Of a DNA stretch of 6,008 nt, positions 5,971-6,008 are shown one piece after another. The translations under genes and the position numbers were made by a program. Origin of the DNA: Intrasporangium_A sp039812505 (GTDB lineage Bacteria > Actinomycetota > Actinomycetes > Actinomycetales > Dermatophilaceae); contig NZ_JBDIAQ010000183.1 in the NCBI RefSeq assembly GCF_039812505.1, positions 1-6,008 on the forward strand, in the 5' to 3' direction. Position 1 is the first letter of the stretch. The number at the start of each line of letters is the position of its first letter. The notes below the pieces were generated by a model. It searched no databases and was not told the origin of the DNA. It worked only from the letters and a program-made list of their open reading frames with translations.

Positions 5971-6008
5971 CCTCGTCGAGAGTGCACGTTTCCTCGTCGA
6001 GAGTGCAC
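5971..6008. repeat. 21-bp direct repeat, cut by window edge
   Basis: CCTCGTCGAGAGTGCAC occurs at 5971-5987 and again, identically, at 5992-6008, separated by GTTT, giving a 21-bp period. Each unit carries two palindromes: CTCG-T-CGAG (5972-5980, 5993-6001) and GTGCAC (5982-5987, 6003-6008). It lies 8 bp after the htdX-like stop and may continue beyond the window. Whether this is a tandem array, an intergenic repetitive element or part of a terminator cannot be decided here. Confidence 0.8.

Overview
The window is uniformly GC-rich, with GC-ending codons, strong AGGAGG-type ribosome binding sites and short intergenic gaps. The gene content also points to a high-GC Gram-positive actinobacterium (Actinomycetota). 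The clearest indicator is a fadA2-fabG4-htdX-like lipid cluster of the kind known from mycobacteria and relatives. The genus cannot be fixed from the sequence alone.

Left end (1-439, minus strand): a two-gene cassette of unknown function. The downstream member is a small alpha/beta protein that runs off the left edge (start at 225). The upstream member (222-439) looks like a HicA/YcfA-like small protein, but its reading frame is broken; its C-terminal half and stop codon are still recognisable in the next frame, overlapping the downstream start as ATGA. No intact gene covers 226-622; 440-622 is a non-coding spacer.

Redox pair (623-1632, plus strand): a hemerythrin (HHE) diiron protein starting at a TTG with an ideal Shine-Dalgarno sequence, followed 8 nt later by a flavin reductase-like FMN-binding protein. 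They are probably co-transcribed. The second gene converges on a TetR regulator.

Lipid cluster (1663-5962): a TetR repressor on the minus strand is divergent from a three-gene plus-strand operon: a thiolase (FadA2/FadI type), a long two-domain 3-oxoacyl reductase (FabG4 type) and a double-hotdog MaoC-like hydratase (HtdX type). Gaps inside the operon are 2 and 4 nt. The 85-bp divergent spacer holds a GTATC-G-GATAC palindrome that is the best candidate for the TetR operator. Together the enzymes could carry out the hydratase, ketoreductase and thiolase steps of fatty acyl-CoA turnover through (R)-3-hydroxyacyl intermediates, in either the degradative or synthetic direction. An acyl-CoA dehydrogenase or enoyl reductase would have to come from elsewhere.

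Right end (5963-6008): non-coding, with the first one and four-fifths units of a 21-bp direct repeat built of two small palindromes, cut by the window edge. The least explained items are the broken HicA-like cassette at the left and this repeat at the right.
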